Shown: positions 40,849 to 50,083, numbered from the stretch's first letter. The stretch: 64,000 bases of DNA from Prauserella salsuginis (GCF_024648885.1 NZ_JANBBF010000008.1:310001-374000); one strand, 5' to 3'. The notes: generated by a model from the letters alone, not told the origin. Numbers and translations are program-made.

Positions 40849-42123
40849 ATGTTTCGCTGGCGCGCGGTGAATCTTCTGTCGTTGCTCTCCGGTCTGACCA
40901 AGCACGACCCACACGCCATCATCGCGATCGACGCCGATCCCGTGCAGCCCGTCCACGTGAGCCGCTCCGAACTGTGGCGGCGCACGCTGCAGCTACGCGC
41001 GGACCTGGCGACGGCGGGTGTGGGGCGTGGTGACGTCGTCGCCGTGTGCCTGCCGAACTGGTCCGACCTGTTCGGCTGGCAGATCGCGACGGCCTCGCTC
41101 GGCGCGTGCGCCCTCGGACTCGACCCCGCCGCCCCGGTCGCCGACCTGGCCCGCGCCGTGACGGACGCGCGGCCGCGGGTGCTCGCACTCGACCGGGACG
41201 TGCCCGTGGCACTCATCGACCGCCTCCGCGCCGAACGCGCCGCCTCTCCGGGTGATCCGGCGCCGGCCGTCGCCGTCGTGCCCGGTCCGCGGTCCGAGCC
41301 GCCGGTCGACCCGTCGCCGTGGGACCTGGGTGGCGGCGCATGGCAGCCCAGCGCCGCCACCGCGGGTATGCCGATGCCGGAGACCGGCGGCGACGAACCC
41401 GCCGTGGCGTTCGCGCCGGGCCTGGCGTGCTACCGGGAGTCGGTCGTGGTGCGGCACGCGACCTCGACGGCGACCGCGCTCGGACTCGGCGACGGCGACC
41501 TCGTCGTGTGCACCCGCCCGGCGACGCGGCCGATCGCGTGGTCGTTCGCCCTCGCCGCGCTCGCCGGAGGGGCGACGTACCTGTTCGACCCGAATCTCGA
41601 CGAATCCACCCTGCCCGGCGAACTCGCCCGGTTCGGCGCCACGCACCTGGCCGCCGACGAGCCGACCGCCATGCGGCTGGCCAAGTCCTGCCACGCCCAC
41701 GGCCGCGACGCCGGTGCCTCACTGCCGGCGCTCCGGTGGGTCGGCATCGCGAACGCCACCTCCGCCGATGCCGCGCAGAGCCTCGACGAACTCGGCATAC
41801 CGGCCCGGGGCTTCTACGCCCCGTCCGGAGTGCTCGCGCCGTTCGCGGTGTGGCCCACCGGCAGACCGACCGCCGACCGGTGGCTCGGCGGCGGTCACCC
41901 GGTGTGCGCCGACATCGACATTCGCGTGACCGACCCCGAGTCCGGCGAACCCACGGCCGCCGGCGAGAGGGGCGTGATCGAGCTGCGCGGCGCCTGCGTG
42001 CCCGAACCGCGTTCCGGCACCGACGAGACGGCCGACGCCGAATGGTTCACCACCGGTGATCTGGGCACGCTGACCGCCGGCGGGGACGTGCGCTACGACG
42101 GCTCCGTCCACCACGACGCGTGA
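40849..42123 (+). CDS. Degenerate adenylate-forming (ANL) enzyme-like protein
   Basis: A 424-residue protein with the N-terminal domain of acyl-CoA synthetases (GVGRGDVVAVCLPNWSDLFG, IATASLGACALGLDPAAPVA), ending at GDLGTLTAGGDVRYDG. The Ser/Thr/Gly-rich P-loop that binds AMP phosphates is not found; the region reads VAFAPGLACYRESVVVRHAT. The ~100-residue C-terminal lid with the catalytic Lys is absent because the gene stops just after the motif TTGDLG. It is unlikely to form an adenylate, and may bind a ligand or partner. ATG at 40849 follows GGAGG. It lies 26 bp before the VTT gene. Confidence 0.78.
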   Translation: MFRWRAVNLLSLLSGLTKHDPHAIIAIDADPVQPVHVSRSELWRRTLQLRADLATAGVGRGDVVAVCLPNWSDLFGWQIATASLGACALGLDPAAPVADLARAVTDARPRVLALDRDVPVALIDRLRAERAASPGDPAPAVAVVPGPRSEPPVDPSPWDLGGGAWQPSAATAGMPMPETGGDEPAVAFAPGLACYRESVVVRHATSTATALGLGDGDLVVCTRPATRPIAWSFALAALAGGATYLFDPNLDESTLPGELARFGATHLAADEPTAMRLAKSCHAHGRDAGASLPALRWVGIANATSADAAQSLDELGIPARGFYAPSGVLAPFAVWPTGRPTADRWLGGGHPVCADIDIRVTDPESGEPTAAGERGVIELRGACVPEPRSGTDETADAEWFTTGDLGTLTAGGDVRYDGSVHHDA

Positions 42124-42152
42124 GCGGCCCCGCGGTCCATTACGGTTGATCC

Positions 42153-42836
42153 GTGCCGCGCCGGACCAAGCTGTTTCTCGGGATCTCGCTGCTCGCGGCA
42201 TTCGTTCTCGCGGCACTGCTGCTGCCGATCCCCACCCCGGCGGAGATGCGTGCATGGGCCGACGAGGCAGGTGGGGCCGGCGCGGCCGCATTCCTGGTCG
42301 CCTACGTCGTGTGCACGGTCGCACCCATCCCCCGCACCGTGTTCAACCTCGCCGCGGGACTGCTGCTCGGGCACGTCGCAGGCGTGCTCGTCGCGACCAC
42401 CGCCACCGTCCTCTCGGGCCTGTGCGGCTTCCTGCTCGCACGCCTCCTCGGCCGGGAGTTCGTCACCCGCCACCTGCACCGCACTCCGGTGCACGCGGTC
42501 AACGCGCGACTCTCCGGCGGCGGTATGCTCGCCGTCGCCTCGCTGCGGCTGATCCCGGTCGTGCCGTTCGCACCGCTGAGCTACTGCTGCGGTGTGTCGT
42601 CGATCGCACTTCGGCCGTACCTCGTCGGCACCGCGCTCGGCAGCGTGCCGGGCACGATCGCCGTCGTCGTACTCGGTGACGCCCTGACCGGCGGCACGCC
42701 GCCTGCGCTGCTGGTCTGTTACGCCGTGTTCGCCGCACTCGGCGCAGCCGGCCTGCTGCGTGTCATCCGAACGGCGGCACCGGCCCGCGGCCCCATGGCC
42801 GACACGGCGTCCCGGACGGACGAGGCAGCCGACTAG
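42153..42836 (+). CDS. TVP38/TMEM64 (VTT/DedA) family membrane protein
   Basis: A 227-residue integral membrane protein of the VTT superfamily, thought to move or scramble lipids. The pattern includes VVCTVAPIPRTVFNLAAGLLLG, a re-entrant loop region (SGLCGFLLARLLGREFVTR), and LRLIPVVPFAPLSYCCGVSS, the conserved basic-aromatic block. Five to six helices are predicted, then a short acidic tail. GTG at 42153 has TACGGT (42141-42146) 6 nt upstream, so translation is probably leaderless. It follows the degenerate ANL gene by 29 bp. Confidence 0.87.
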   Translation: MPRRTKLFLGISLLAAFVLAALLLPIPTPAEMRAWADEAGGAGAAAFLVAYVVCTVAPIPRTVFNLAAGLLLGHVAGVLVATTATVLSGLCGFLLARLLGREFVTRHLHRTPVHAVNARLSGGGMLAVASLRLIPVVPFAPLSYCCGVSSIALRPYLVGTALGSVPGTIAVVVLGDALTGGTPPALLVCYAVFAALGAAGLLRVIRTAAPARGPMADTASRTDEAAD

Positions 42837-42875
42837 TCGGCAGGCGGTTCGGTCGGGCAGGCCGTACCGGGCAGC

Positions 42876-42881
42876 TACACT
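42876..42881 (+). promoter_or_regulatory. Candidate -10 of the Ser/Thr kinase gene
   Basis: TACACT at 42876-42881 is a good -10 hexamer about 105 nt upstream of the kinase start. The -35 region is poor. The leader then contains the GAGGAG ribosome site at 42978-42983. Confidence 0.35.
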
Positions 42882-43006
42882 CGACACGGGCGCTAGCGGG
42901 GTGGCGCACCGGTCCTTCCGAGAACTCGAGCCGTCCCGGCATCGGCGACGGACTCGAGCAGCAGCCGAGCAGTACCCGAGGAGTAGGCGTCATCGACACC
43001 GGTCAG

Positions 43007-44500
43007 TTGGTCGCAGGCCACTATCGCCTCGTAGAGCACGTCGGCAGCGGCGCCATGGGCATCGTCTGGCGCGCCGTCGATGAACGCCTCGAACGGTCGG
43101 TCGCCGTCAAACAGATCCTGACGCAGCCCGGCCTGTCCGAGACCGAGCGCACGACCGTGCGCCAACGCGCCATGCGCGAGGCGAAGAACGCGGCCCGGTT
43201 CCAGCACCCCAACGCCATCGTCGTGTTCGACATCGCCGAGCACGACGGCGACCCCGTGCTCGTCATGGAGTACCTGCCGTCGCAGAGCCTGTCGGCGATC
43301 CTCGCCGAGCGTGGCCCGCTGCCGGTACCCGAGGTCGCGCGCATCGGCGAACAGGTCGCGGCGGCGCTGGTCGCGGCCCATCGCGCGGGCATCGTGCATC
43401 GCGACATCAAGCCGGGCAACCTGCTGATCGACTCGGCCGGCGTCTGCAAGATCACCGACTTCGGCATCTCGCGGGCCAGCGGCGACCTCACCCTCACCCA
43501 GACCGGGCTCATCGGAGGGACGCCCGCGTATCTCGCCCCGGAGCTCGCCCGCGGCGCCGACCCGACACCGGCGTCCGACGTGTTCGCCCTCGGCGCGACG
43601 CTGTACCACGCGATCGAGGGTCTGCCGCCGTACGGCGACAACACCAACCAGCTCGCCCTGCTGTACTCCGCGGCGAACGGCCAGATCAACCCGCCCCAGT
43701 ACTCGGGCCAGGCGACCGCGCTGCTGATGAGCCTGCTGCGCACCGAGCCCACGGAACGCCCCACCATGAGCGAGGCGCAGGACCAGCTCGCTCAGCTGGC
43801 CGGCGGCGCAGCCGCGGCCGGTGTGCCGCTGGCGGCTACCGCGGTCTCGCCCGCCGTCTCCGACCACGGCGGAGGCCGCAAGCCCGCCGCACCGTGGCAG
43901 CGCAACGACCAGCCGGCGGCTCCGCAGGCGACCGCCACCGACAGCCCGGCCGTGGCCTCCTCGGCCTCGGCGGCTGAAGGCGCGAACGGCGGCACGGGCG
44001 GCAGGCGGCGGACGCCACTGCTGCTGGCCGCGCTCGGTGTCGCGGTGCTCGCCCTGGCCGCCGTCCTGGTGTTCGCGCTCAGCGGTGACGACGAGCCCGC
44101 GGCGGGCGGGGGCCCGTCGCAGGCACCGCAACCCACGTCGTCGTCGGCGGCCCCGTCGTCGAGCACCCGTTCCGACGCGGGCGAGCCGGTGTCCTGGGGA
44201 GAGGCGGGCGCGCTGGTCGGCGAGTTCTACAACGACCCCGACTGGGACCAGCTCACCCCGGCCGCGCAGGCCGTGTACGGCTCGGAGGACGAGTTCGAGA
44301 CGTACTGGGACGAGCACAGCCTGTCCGGTTGGTCCGACGCGTCGGCCCCCAACGGCGCCAACGGTGACGGTTCGGTCGACATCCAGGTTCAGCTCGACTT
44401 CGGCAACGGCAAACAGCCGCACACCGTGCGGGTCGTCAGCTCCGGGGGCGAGCTGAAGCTCGACGGCGACACCCGGCCGGCCGCCGCCTCGTCGCGCTGA
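43007..44500 (+). CDS. Transmembrane Ser/Thr protein kinase (Pkn-like)
   Basis: A eukaryotic-type receptor kinase of about 497 residues. The kinase domain (1-265) has the Gly loop GSGAMGIVW, Lys35 (SVAVKQI), the catalytic HRDIKPGNLLI (131-141), DFGISRASGD (151) and APE-type YLAPELA. A Pro/Ala linker, a single helix (about 337-358) and an extracellular domain of about 135 residues follow, the last part starting WGEAGALVGEFYNDPDWDQL. No PASTA repeats are seen. The start is uncertain: TTG 43007 is the only canonical in-frame start, but the GAGGAG site (42978-42983) is placed for ATC at 42992. It probably phosphorylates envelope or regulatory proteins. Confidence 0.88.
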   Translation: MVAGHYRLVEHVGSGAMGIVWRAVDERLERSVAVKQILTQPGLSETERTTVRQRAMREAKNAARFQHPNAIVVFDIAEHDGDPVLVMEYLPSQSLSAILAERGPLPVPEVARIGEQVAAALVAAHRAGIVHRDIKPGNLLIDSAGVCKITDFGISRASGDLTLTQTGLIGGTPAYLAPELARGADPTPASDVFALGATLYHAIEGLPPYGDNTNQLALLYSAANGQINPPQYSGQATALLMSLLRTEPTERPTMSEAQDQLAQLAGGAAAAGVPLAATAVSPAVSDHGGGRKPAAPWQRNDQPAAPQATATDSPAVASSASAAEGANGGTGGRRRTPLLLAALGVAVLALAAVLVFALSGDDEPAAGGGPSQAPQPTSSSAAPSSSTRSDAGEPVSWGEAGALVGEFYNDPDWDQLTPAAQAVYGSEDEFETYWDEHSLSGWSDASAPNGANGDGSVDIQVQLDFGNGKQPHTVRVVSSGGELKLDGDTRPAAASSR

Positions 44501-44548
44501 CCGGCGACGAGGTGGGCAGGCCATCGCACATGTCCTACCGTGGGCACC

Positions 44549-44848
44549 ATGCCGGATGACGACATCACCCGCCGTCGGCGGCTGTTCGACGACGAGCTCG
44601 TCGGGCTCGACCCGGACGATCCCGAGGCCCAGGAGTTCGCCGACCACCTGAACCGGATGCAGCGCGCCGATCCGGCGTTCACCGTCGAAGGGTCGCTGCG
44701 CGGGGTCGCCGACTTCGCCGAGGGCAGCACCCGTGCGAGCGGGCTGCGCTGGTGGACGGCCGTGGTGATCGTTCTGCTGCTTCTGCTGGGTGTCGTCGTC
44801 GGGGCCTGGGACCAGCTGAGCGCCTTCGTCGCGCATCTGACCGGGTAA
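44549..44848 (+). CDS. Small membrane protein of unknown function
   Basis: A 99-residue protein with an acidic/basic soluble N-terminal part (ITRRRRLFDDELVGLDPDD, then DHLNRMQRADPAF) and one membrane helix at about 68-90 (WWTAVVIVLLLLLGVVVGAW). No family recognised. ATG at 44549 has TACCGT (44536-44541) 7 nt upstream, so leaderless translation is likely. It lies 48 bp after the kinase gene and 10 bp before msrB, whose -10 hexamer includes its stop codon. Confidence 0.68.
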   Translation: MPDDDITRRRRLFDDELVGLDPDDPEAQEFADHLNRMQRADPAFTVEGSLRGVADFAEGSTRASGLRWWTAVVIVLLLLLGVVVGAWDQLSAFVAHLTG

Positions 44849-44858
44849 TCTGGACGGT

Positions 44859-45296
44859 ATGGATCCCGCCGCGAACACCACTCCTGCCGAGACCACTCCG
44901 CGCGTCACCAAGTCCGACGACGAGTGGCGTGCAGAACTGGACCCCGAGGCGTATGCCGTGTTGCGCAAATCCGCCACCGAACGCCCGTTCACCGGTGAGT
45001 ACACCGACACCACCGCCGAAGGCGTCTACGAGTGCCGGGGCTGCGGAGCCGAGTTGTTCCGTTCGACGACGAAGTTCGAGAGCCACTGCGGCTGGCCGTC
45101 GTTCTACGATCCGGCCGACTCGGACGCGGTCATCCTGCGCAAGGACGCGTCCCTCGGCATGGTGCGCGTCGAGGTGCTGTGCGCCTCGTGCCACGGCCAC
45201 CTCGGGCACGTCTTCGAAGGCGAGGGCTACGCGACGCCGACCGACCAGCGCTACTGCATCAACTCGGTCGCGCTGCGCCTCGTGCCGGCCGAGTGA
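44859..45296 (+). CDS. msrB: Peptide-methionine (R)-S-oxide reductase MsrB
   Basis: A 145-residue enzyme that reduces R-methionine sulfoxide in oxidised proteins, using thioredoxin. The structural zinc cysteines Cys59/Cys62 (YECRGCGAELF) and Cys108/Cys111 (LCASCHGHLGHVFEG) are present. The catalytic Cys133 is in RYCINSVALRL, with possible recycling Cys77 (ESHCGWPSF). An N-terminal extension of about 20 residues is not conserved. ATG at 44859 has TAATCT (44846-44851) 7 nt upstream, so it is probably leaderless. It is convergent with vapC. Confidence 0.95.
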   Translation: MDPAANTTPAETTPRVTKSDDEWRAELDPEAYAVLRKSATERPFTGEYTDTTAEGVYECRGCGAELFRSTTKFESHCGWPSFYDPADSDAVILRKDASLGMVRVEVLCASCHGHLGHVFEGEGYATPTDQRYCINSVALRLVPAE

Positions 45297-45469
45297 GGGC
45301 CGCCTTCGCGTGAGGGCCCTGCCGCCTGCGAAGACGGCGCCTGAGAAGACGGCCGCCTGAGAACACCGTCGAGAGAGAACACCGTCGGGCGAGAGCGCTG
45401 CCGAGTGAGAGCGCCGCCGCGTGAGGGCCTGTGGCAACTCACGGGACCTGGCGTCGCGCGGGGCGCGCC
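45297..45469. repeat. Degenerate repeats after msrB
   Basis: Directly after the msrB stop, GTGAGGGCC units recur (about 45293, 45311 and 45421) and GAGAACACCGTCG is present twice (about 45360-45390). GTGAGAGCGCCGCCG-like variants fill the rest. Short stems such as CTTCGC/GCGAAG can form between units. No gene is seen. It may act as a terminator between convergent genes. Confidence 0.5.
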
Positions 45470-45883
45470 TCACGCACCGGCGTGGACGACCTCGACGTGG
45501 CACGGCAGACCGTGTGTTCTTCCCAACCGCGCATCCGCGGTGACCAGGGGCAGGTCGAGCCGCGCGGCCAGACTCACGTACAGCCCGTCGTAGAACCGCA
45601 CGCGGTCCCGCAGCTCCCAGGCACCGCGGTTCAACGGCCCCGCGTGGGGATAGCGTTCGTCGACCAGGAGGTCCATCGCGGCCAGCGCCGCCGATGCACC
45701 GTCGGTCGAGAGGTCACCTCGCAGCACATGCTTGCGCAGCACGTCACCCACCTCGGCGTCGACGAGGTGTGGCGCGTGCACCGCGCCGGCGACGAGACGT
45801 CTCCCCAGTTCCTCGGCCCGTGAAGTCCGCTCGGTCAACAGCACCACCAGCGTCGAGGCGTCGGCCACGACCTCATCGCCCAC
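45470..45883 (-). CDS. vapC: PIN-domain toxin, VapC/FitB type
   Basis: A 137-residue PIN-domain ribonuclease, the toxin of a VapBC-type pair. The acidic Mg2+ site is recognisable: Asp in VVADASTLVVLL, Glu in PHLVDAEVGDVL, Asp in RFYDGLYVSLAARL and Asp in LVTADARLGRTHG. VapC toxins cleave tRNA or rRNA. GTG at 45883 is the most probable start, 11 bp inside the antitoxin gene, so translation is coupled. The second codon option is GTG 45868. It lies downstream of the haem genes on the same strand. Confidence 0.88.
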   Translation of the reverse strand: MGDEVVADASTLVVLLTERTSRAEELGRRLVAGAVHAPHLVDAEVGDVLRKHVLRGDLSTDGASAALAAMDLLVDERYPHAGPLNRGAWELRDRVRFYDGLYVSLAARLDLPLVTADARLGRTHGLPCHVEVVHAGA

Positions 45884-46148
45884 GATGCGACGCGTCCTCG
45901 TCTTCCGGCCACCGGCCCCGGATGTCGTCGAGATCGGACACGACACTCTCCGTCGTCACGCCCGGCTCGTCCCGGTCCGCCAACTCCGCCCGCACGCGTT
46001 CGAACACCGAACGCTTCCGTGCGACCCGCGCCAGGAAACCCGTCTGCTCCCGCATGTAGGACTGCAGCGACTTGCCCTCCGCGCTGGCCGCCGCGCGCAG
46101 GGCCTCGTACTCCTCGTCCGGGATGTCACGGATCTGAATGGTCGCCAT
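45873..46148 (-). CDS. vapB: FitA/Arc-type ribbon-helix-helix antitoxin
   Basis: A 91-residue antitoxin. Its N terminus MATIQIRDIPDEEYEALRAA forms the beta strand and first helix of a ribbon-helix-helix fold, and the C-terminal part (SVVSDLDDIRGRWPEDED) should block the PIN active site. ATG at 46148 has no ribosome site; TAAAAT (46160-46155) lies 6 nt upstream, so translation is leaderless. A palindrome overlaps this promoter and gives a site for autorepression by the toxin-antitoxin complex. Confidence 0.88.
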   Translation of the reverse strand: MATIQIRDIPDEEYEALRAAASAEGKSLQSYMREQTGFLARVARKRSVFERVRAELADRDEPGVTTESVVSDLDDIRGRWPEDEDASHRGR

Positions 46149-46166
46149 AGCGCCATTTTAGCGCTA
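46148..46166 (-). promoter_or_regulatory. Leaderless promoter and operator of vapBC
   Basis: TAGCGC (46148-46153) and GCGCTA (46161-46166) are perfect inverted arms around the -10 hexamer TAAAAT (46160-46155). The innermost arm touches the start codon. A bound ribbon-helix-helix dimer would block transcription directly. Confidence 0.7.
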
Positions 46167-46194
46167 CAGCGACCGTACGGACCATCTCACCAGC

Positions 46195-46890
46195 TCAGGG
46201 CAGCGTGCGCACCAGTTCGGCGGGCTCGACGCGCGGGCCCGTGTAGAACGGGATCTCCTCCCGCACGTGACGCCGCGCCTCGGTGCCGCGCAGGTGCCGC
46301 ATGAGGTCGACGATGCGGTGCAGCTCGTCGGCCTCGAACGCGAGGATCCACTCGTAGTCGCCGAGCGCGAAGGCGGGCACGGTGTTGGCGCGCACGTCCG
46401 GGTAGTCGCGAGCCTCCTTGCCGTGGTCGGCGAGCATCTTCCGACGCTCGTCGTCCGGCAACAGGTACCACTCGTAGGACCGCACGAACGGGTACACGCA
46501 GACGTACTTCTTCGGGTCCTCGCCCGCGAGGAACGCCGGGACGTGGCTCTTGTTGAACTCGGCGGGCCGGTGCAGCGCGACCTGGCTCCACACCGGCGTC
46601 GACACCCGGCCGAGCGGGGTCGTGCGGCGGAATCCGGTGTAGGCCGCCTGCAGCTGTTCGAGCTCCTCGGCATGCCACCAGATCATGAAATCGGCGTCGG
46701 CGCGCACGCCCGCGACGTCGTACACGCCGCGGACGACGACACCCTTGCCGTCGAGCGCATCCAGGTACTCGGCGGTCGCCCGCGCCGCGGCGTCGCGATC
46801 GTCACCGAGCTTGCCGGGCTCGACCCGGAAGACCGACCACATCGTGTAGCGGATCGTGCTGTTCAGTTCGTCGTAGTTCAACCGAGCCAT
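46195..46890 (-). CDS. hemQ: Coproheme decarboxylase HemQ (chlorite-dismutase family)
   Basis: A 231-residue protein of the HemQ/ChdC family that decarboxylates Fe-coproporphyrin III to haem b, the last step of the coproporphyrin-dependent route. Marks: [78 protein letters not shown] and [23 protein letters not shown] at 46890 is 4 bp after the hemG stop. The hemE-hemG-hemQ order supports the assignment; ferrochelatase and other steps lie outside the window. Confidence 0.95.
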   Translation of the reverse strand: MARLNYDELNSTIRYTMWSVFRVEPGKLGDDRDAAARATAEYLDALDGKGVVVRGVYDVAGVRADADFMIWWHAEELEQLQAAYTGFRRTTPLGRVSTPVWSQVALHRPAEFNKSHVPAFLAGEDPKKYVCVYPFVRSYEWYLLPDDERRKMLADHGKEARDYPDVRANTVPAFALGDYEWILAFEADELHRIVDLMRHLRGTEARRHVREEIPFYTGPRVEPAELVRTLP

Positions 46891-46894
46891 GACT

Positions 46895-48319
46895 CTATGA
46901 TCCCACCGCCACCTGGGCGGCCACGCGCCGGGCCGCGGCGTCACCCGTCCCGATGCAGGCGGGAATGCCCACGCCGTGCAGCGCCGCTCCGGCCACCGCG
47001 ATGCCCGGCAGAGCGGACACGGCCGCCTCGATCCGCGCGACCCGGTCACGGTGCCCGACGCCGTACTGCGGCAGACCGCCACCCCAGCGCTGCACCCGGG
47101 CCGCCACGGGGTCGGCGGTGATGCCGGTCAACTCCGCCAGGTCCGCGCGCACGCGCCGGACGAGTTCGTCGTCGGTGGCACGCAACGCGGACGGGTCGCC
47201 GAACCGGCCCACCGAGCCGCGCAGCAGCACGGGACCGTCCGGATCGGACTGGTGCGGCCACTTACGGGCGGAGAACGTGAATGCCTTGGCGGTGAACCGC
47301 CCGCCTTCGCACGTGTGCTCCCCCGCCCCGATCAGCACTCCGGACGAGTCGGGAAGCGCGGTCCCGGGGGGCAGGGCCAGGCCGACCACGGCCATCGACG
47401 CGAGTTCGACCTCGCCGTAGGCGGCCGCGGCGGCCGGCGCGACATCGGCCAGCAGGCGCGCCGCGGCCGGGGCCGGAACGGCGAGCACGACGGCGTCGAC
47501 GTCGAGGTCCGGTGCGGCGGGTGCGTGTGCGGCCGCCACCGCGCCGAAGGTCAGCCGCCAGCCGCCGTCCCGGGGGCTCAGCGCGCGGACCGGTACCCCC
47601 GACCTCAGCTCGGCCTCGGCACGGGCCGCGAGCTCGGAGATGAGCGTGGCGAGCCCGCCGGACAGCGTGCCGAACACCGGCGCGGGGTTCGGCGGGGCGG
47701 CGGGATCGGGCAGCAGTGCGGCGATAGCCGAGGTCACCGACTCCGCCCCGCCGTCCAGCGCGTTGGCGAGGGCGGGCAGCACCGCGCGGAGGCCGAGTCC
47801 GTCCGCACCGCCCGCGTACACCCCGCCGAGCAGCGGATCGACGAGCCGATCGACGACCTCGTCGCCGAGTCGGTTGCGCAGCAGCGCTCCGAGCGACACG
47901 TCGTCCCCGACGGGGCCGACCGGCGGCAGCCGCGATTCCCCGGCGACGGCGGCGCAGCCCGTCTCGGACAACACCGACGACACCGCGTCGGCGGCGGCGG
48001 GCACACCCATGACGGTGCGTTTCGGCAGGGCGACGGTCCGCCCGCCCGCGCGCACGGTCGAGGACGCACCCGAGGGGTGCCGCAGCCGGTCGGCCAGCCC
48101 CAGTTCGTGCACCAGGTCGAGCGCCTCCGGTCTGCGCGCCAGGAACGCCTCCGCCCCGACGTCGCACGCCGCGCCGGCCAGCTCCACGGTGCGCAGCTTC
48201 CCACCGAGCTCGCCGGAAGACTCGCACACGGTGATCGCGGCGTCGGGTCCGAGCAGCGTCCGCAGCCGATAGGCGGCGGTCAGCCCCGAGACGCCTCCAC
48301 CGACGACCGCGACCCTCAC
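46895..48319 (-). CDS. hemG: Coproporphyrinogen III / protoporphyrinogen oxidase
   Basis: A 474-residue FAD-dependent oxidase of the HemY/CgoX type. The N-terminal dinucleotide motif is [17 protein letters not shown], with [20 protein letters not shown] next, and the C-terminal [21 protein letters not shown] binds FAD again. In Gram-positive bacteria of this type with HemQ, the substrate is coproporphyrinogen III. GTG at 48319 is preceded by GAGGAGCGCGCT, 10 bp after the hemE stop. It is followed at once by hemQ, so all three form one operon. Confidence 0.95.
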   Translation of the reverse strand: MRVAVVGGGVSGLTAAYRLRTLLGPDAAITVCESSGELGGKLRTVELAGAACDVGAEAFLARRPEALDLVHELGLADRLRHPSGASSTVRAGGRTVALPKRTVMGVPAAADAVSSVLSETGCAAVAGESRLPPVGPVGDDVSLGALLRNRLGDEVVDRLVDPLLGGVYAGGADGLGLRAVLPALANALDGGAESVTSAIAALLPDPAAPPNPAPVFGTLSGGLATLISELAARAEAELRSGVPVRALSPRDGGWRLTFGAVAAAHAPAAPDLDVDAVVLAVPAPAAARLLADVAPAAAAAYGEVELASMAVVGLALPPGTALPDSSGVLIGAGEHTCEGGRFTAKAFTFSARKWPHQSDPDGPVLLRGSVGRFGDPSALRATDDELVRRVRADLAELTGITADPVAARVQRWGGGLPQYGVGHRDRVARIEAAVSALPGIAVAGAALHGVGIPACIGTGDAAARRVAAQVAVGS

Positions 48320-48329
48320 AGCGCGCTCC

Positions 48330-49430
48330 TCACAGGCTGTGCACCAGCTCCACCACGCGGGTCAGCACCTCGGGGTCGGTTTCCGGCAGCACCCCGTGAC
48401 CCAGGTTGAAGATGTGCCCGGCGGCGCCGCGCCCCTCGGCGACGATGCGCCGCACCTCGGCCTCGACGACGGGCCAGGACGACATCAGCAGCGCCGGGTC
48501 GAGATTGCCCTGGACGACCGGCCGCGGCTCACCGGACGCCTGCAGTCGGCGCGCGGCCTCGTCCAACGGGACCCGCCAGTCGACACCGACGACGTCGGCT
48601 CCGGCCTCACGCATCGCCGGCAGCAGCTCACCGGTACCGACCCCGAAGTGGATCCGCGGCACGTCGTACTCCGCGACGGCCGCCAGCACCCTCGCCGAGT
48701 GCGGCAGCACGAACTCGCGGTAGTCGCGGGGCGAGAGCGCACCCGCCCACGAGTCGAACAGCTGCACCGCGTCGACCCCTGCGTCGAGCTGGGCCTTCAG
48801 GAACGTCGCCGTGACGTCGGCGAGGTGGGAGGCCAGCCGGTGCCACAGCTCGGGCTCGGCGTGCATGAGCGCCTTGGTGTGCTCGTGGTTGCGGCTGGGC
48901 CCGCCTTCGATGAGGTACGAGGCGAGGGTGAACGGCGCGCCCGCGAAGCCGATCAGGGGTGTGTCGCCGAGTTCCCGCAGCAGCAGCCCGATCCCGTCGG
49001 TGATGGGGCGGACCTGCTCCGTCGCGAGTTCCGGGAGGGCGTCGACGTCGGCCGCCGATCGCACCGGGTGCGCCACGACGGGTCCGGTCCCGGGCACGAT
49101 GTCGATGCCGAGACCGGCGGCGTACAGCGGGACGACGATGTCGCTGAACAGGATCGCGCCGTCGACCCCGTGCCGGCGCACCGGCTGCATCGTGATCTCA
49201 GCCAGCAACGCGGGGTCGAAACAGGACTGCAGCATCGGCACGCCCTCGCGCACCGAGCGGTACTCCGGCAACGAACGACCGGCCTGGCGCATGAACCACA
49301 CGGGCACGCGCGCGGGCGTGCCCCCACGCGCCGCGACCAGCAGCGGAGCGTCGGGCAGCGCGCGCCGCGCGGTCGCGGGGGCGCCGGCCGGTGACGAAGA
49401 AGCGGACGGCGCGGAGAACGGGGCTGTCAT
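48330..49430 (-). CDS. hemE: Uroporphyrinogen decarboxylase
   Basis: A 366-residue enzyme converting uroporphyrinogen III to coproporphyrinogen III. Signatures: [74 protein letters not shown] and [20 protein letters not shown] at 49430 is used; GTG at 49433 is equally possible and neither has a strong ribosome site. A non-conserved Ala/Ser/Pro-rich lead of about 25 residues precedes the enzyme. It heads the haem operon and diverges from the DUF3000 gene. Confidence 0.96.
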   Translation of the reverse strand: MTAPFSAPSASSSPAGAPATARRALPDAPLLVAARGGTPARVPVWFMRQAGRSLPEYRSVREGVPMLQSCFDPALLAEITMQPVRRHGVDGAILFSDIVVPLYAAGLGIDIVPGTGPVVAHPVRSAADVDALPELATEQVRPITDGIGLLLRELGDTPLIGFAGAPFTLASYLIEGGPSRNHEHTKALMHAEPELWHRLASHLADVTATFLKAQLDAGVDAVQLFDSWAGALSPRDYREFVLPHSARVLAAVAEYDVPRIHFGVGTGELLPAMREAGADVVGVDWRVPLDEAARRLQASGEPRPVVQGNLDPALLMSSWPVVEAEVRRIVAEGRGAAGHIFNLGHGVLPETDPEVLTRVVELVHSL

Positions 49431-49507
49431 CACGGTTCATGGTGCCACGCCCGGATATCCGGGCCGTCGTCGGCGCGTCGGACAGCGACCCGCGGCGTGC
49501 GACGGCT

Positions 49508-49513
49508 TACAGT
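49508..49513 (+). promoter_or_regulatory. -10 element of the DUF3000 gene
   Basis: TACAGT at 49508-49513 lies 6 nt before GTG 49520, placing the transcription start at or next to the start codon. No ribosome site is present. Confidence 0.5.
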
Positions 49514-49519
49514 CTCGGG

Positions 49520-50083
49520 GTGACCGTGTTGACCCAGGCGCCGGAGGAATTCCGCCAGGCCGTCGCCGCACTGCAGGCGCTGCAGCCGCGACCCGAGGTG
49601 AACCTCGAGCCGATCAAGGCTCCGCAACGACTCGCGCCCTGGGCCTACGCACTCAGCTGCGAGACGACCGGGCCCGCCGAGGTCGAGGCCTCCGGCAGGC
49701 TCGTCCTGCTGCACGACCCCGACGGCCAGGAGACGTGGAACGGCGTGTTCCGCCTCGTGGTCTACGTGCGCGCGGGCATCGACAGGGAGCTGGCGACCGA
49801 TCCGTTCCTGCCGTCGGTCGGGTGGTCGTGGCTCACCGACGCGCTCGAGGCCACCGGTGCGGACTTCACCGCGCTCGGCGGCACCGTCACGGAGACCTCG
49901 TCCGCGCGGTTCGGTGAGATCGCGGGCCCTTCCCGCACCGACGATCTCGAGTTGCGGGCGTCGTGGACACCGTTGACCCCCGAACTCGGCGCCCACGGGG
50001 ACGCGTTCTGCCAACTGATGGCCAGCTACGCGGGACTTCCCCCGGTCGGTGTCACGATGTTCGGCCAACGCCGCACCTCCTGA
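49520..50083 (+). CDS. DUF3000 domain-containing protein
   Basis: A 187-residue actinobacterial protein of unknown function. The DUF3000 text is EEFRQAVAALQALQPRPEV, LEPIKAPQRLAPWAYALSCE, GRLVLLHDPDGQETWNGVFR and VGWSWLTDALEATGADFTAL. No catalytic motif is evident. It is conserved between hemE and the response regulator in many actinobacteria as I recall. GTG at 49520 (VTVLTQAPEEF) is chosen because TACAGT lies 6 nt upstream. The following 538 bp hold no gene. Confidence 0.88.
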   Translation: MTVLTQAPEEFRQAVAALQALQPRPEVNLEPIKAPQRLAPWAYALSCETTGPAEVEASGRLVLLHDPDGQETWNGVFRLVVYVRAGIDRELATDPFLPSVGWSWLTDALEATGADFTALGGTVTETSSARFGEIAGPSRTDDLELRASWTPLTPELGAHGDAFCQLMASYAGLPPVGVTMFGQRRTS

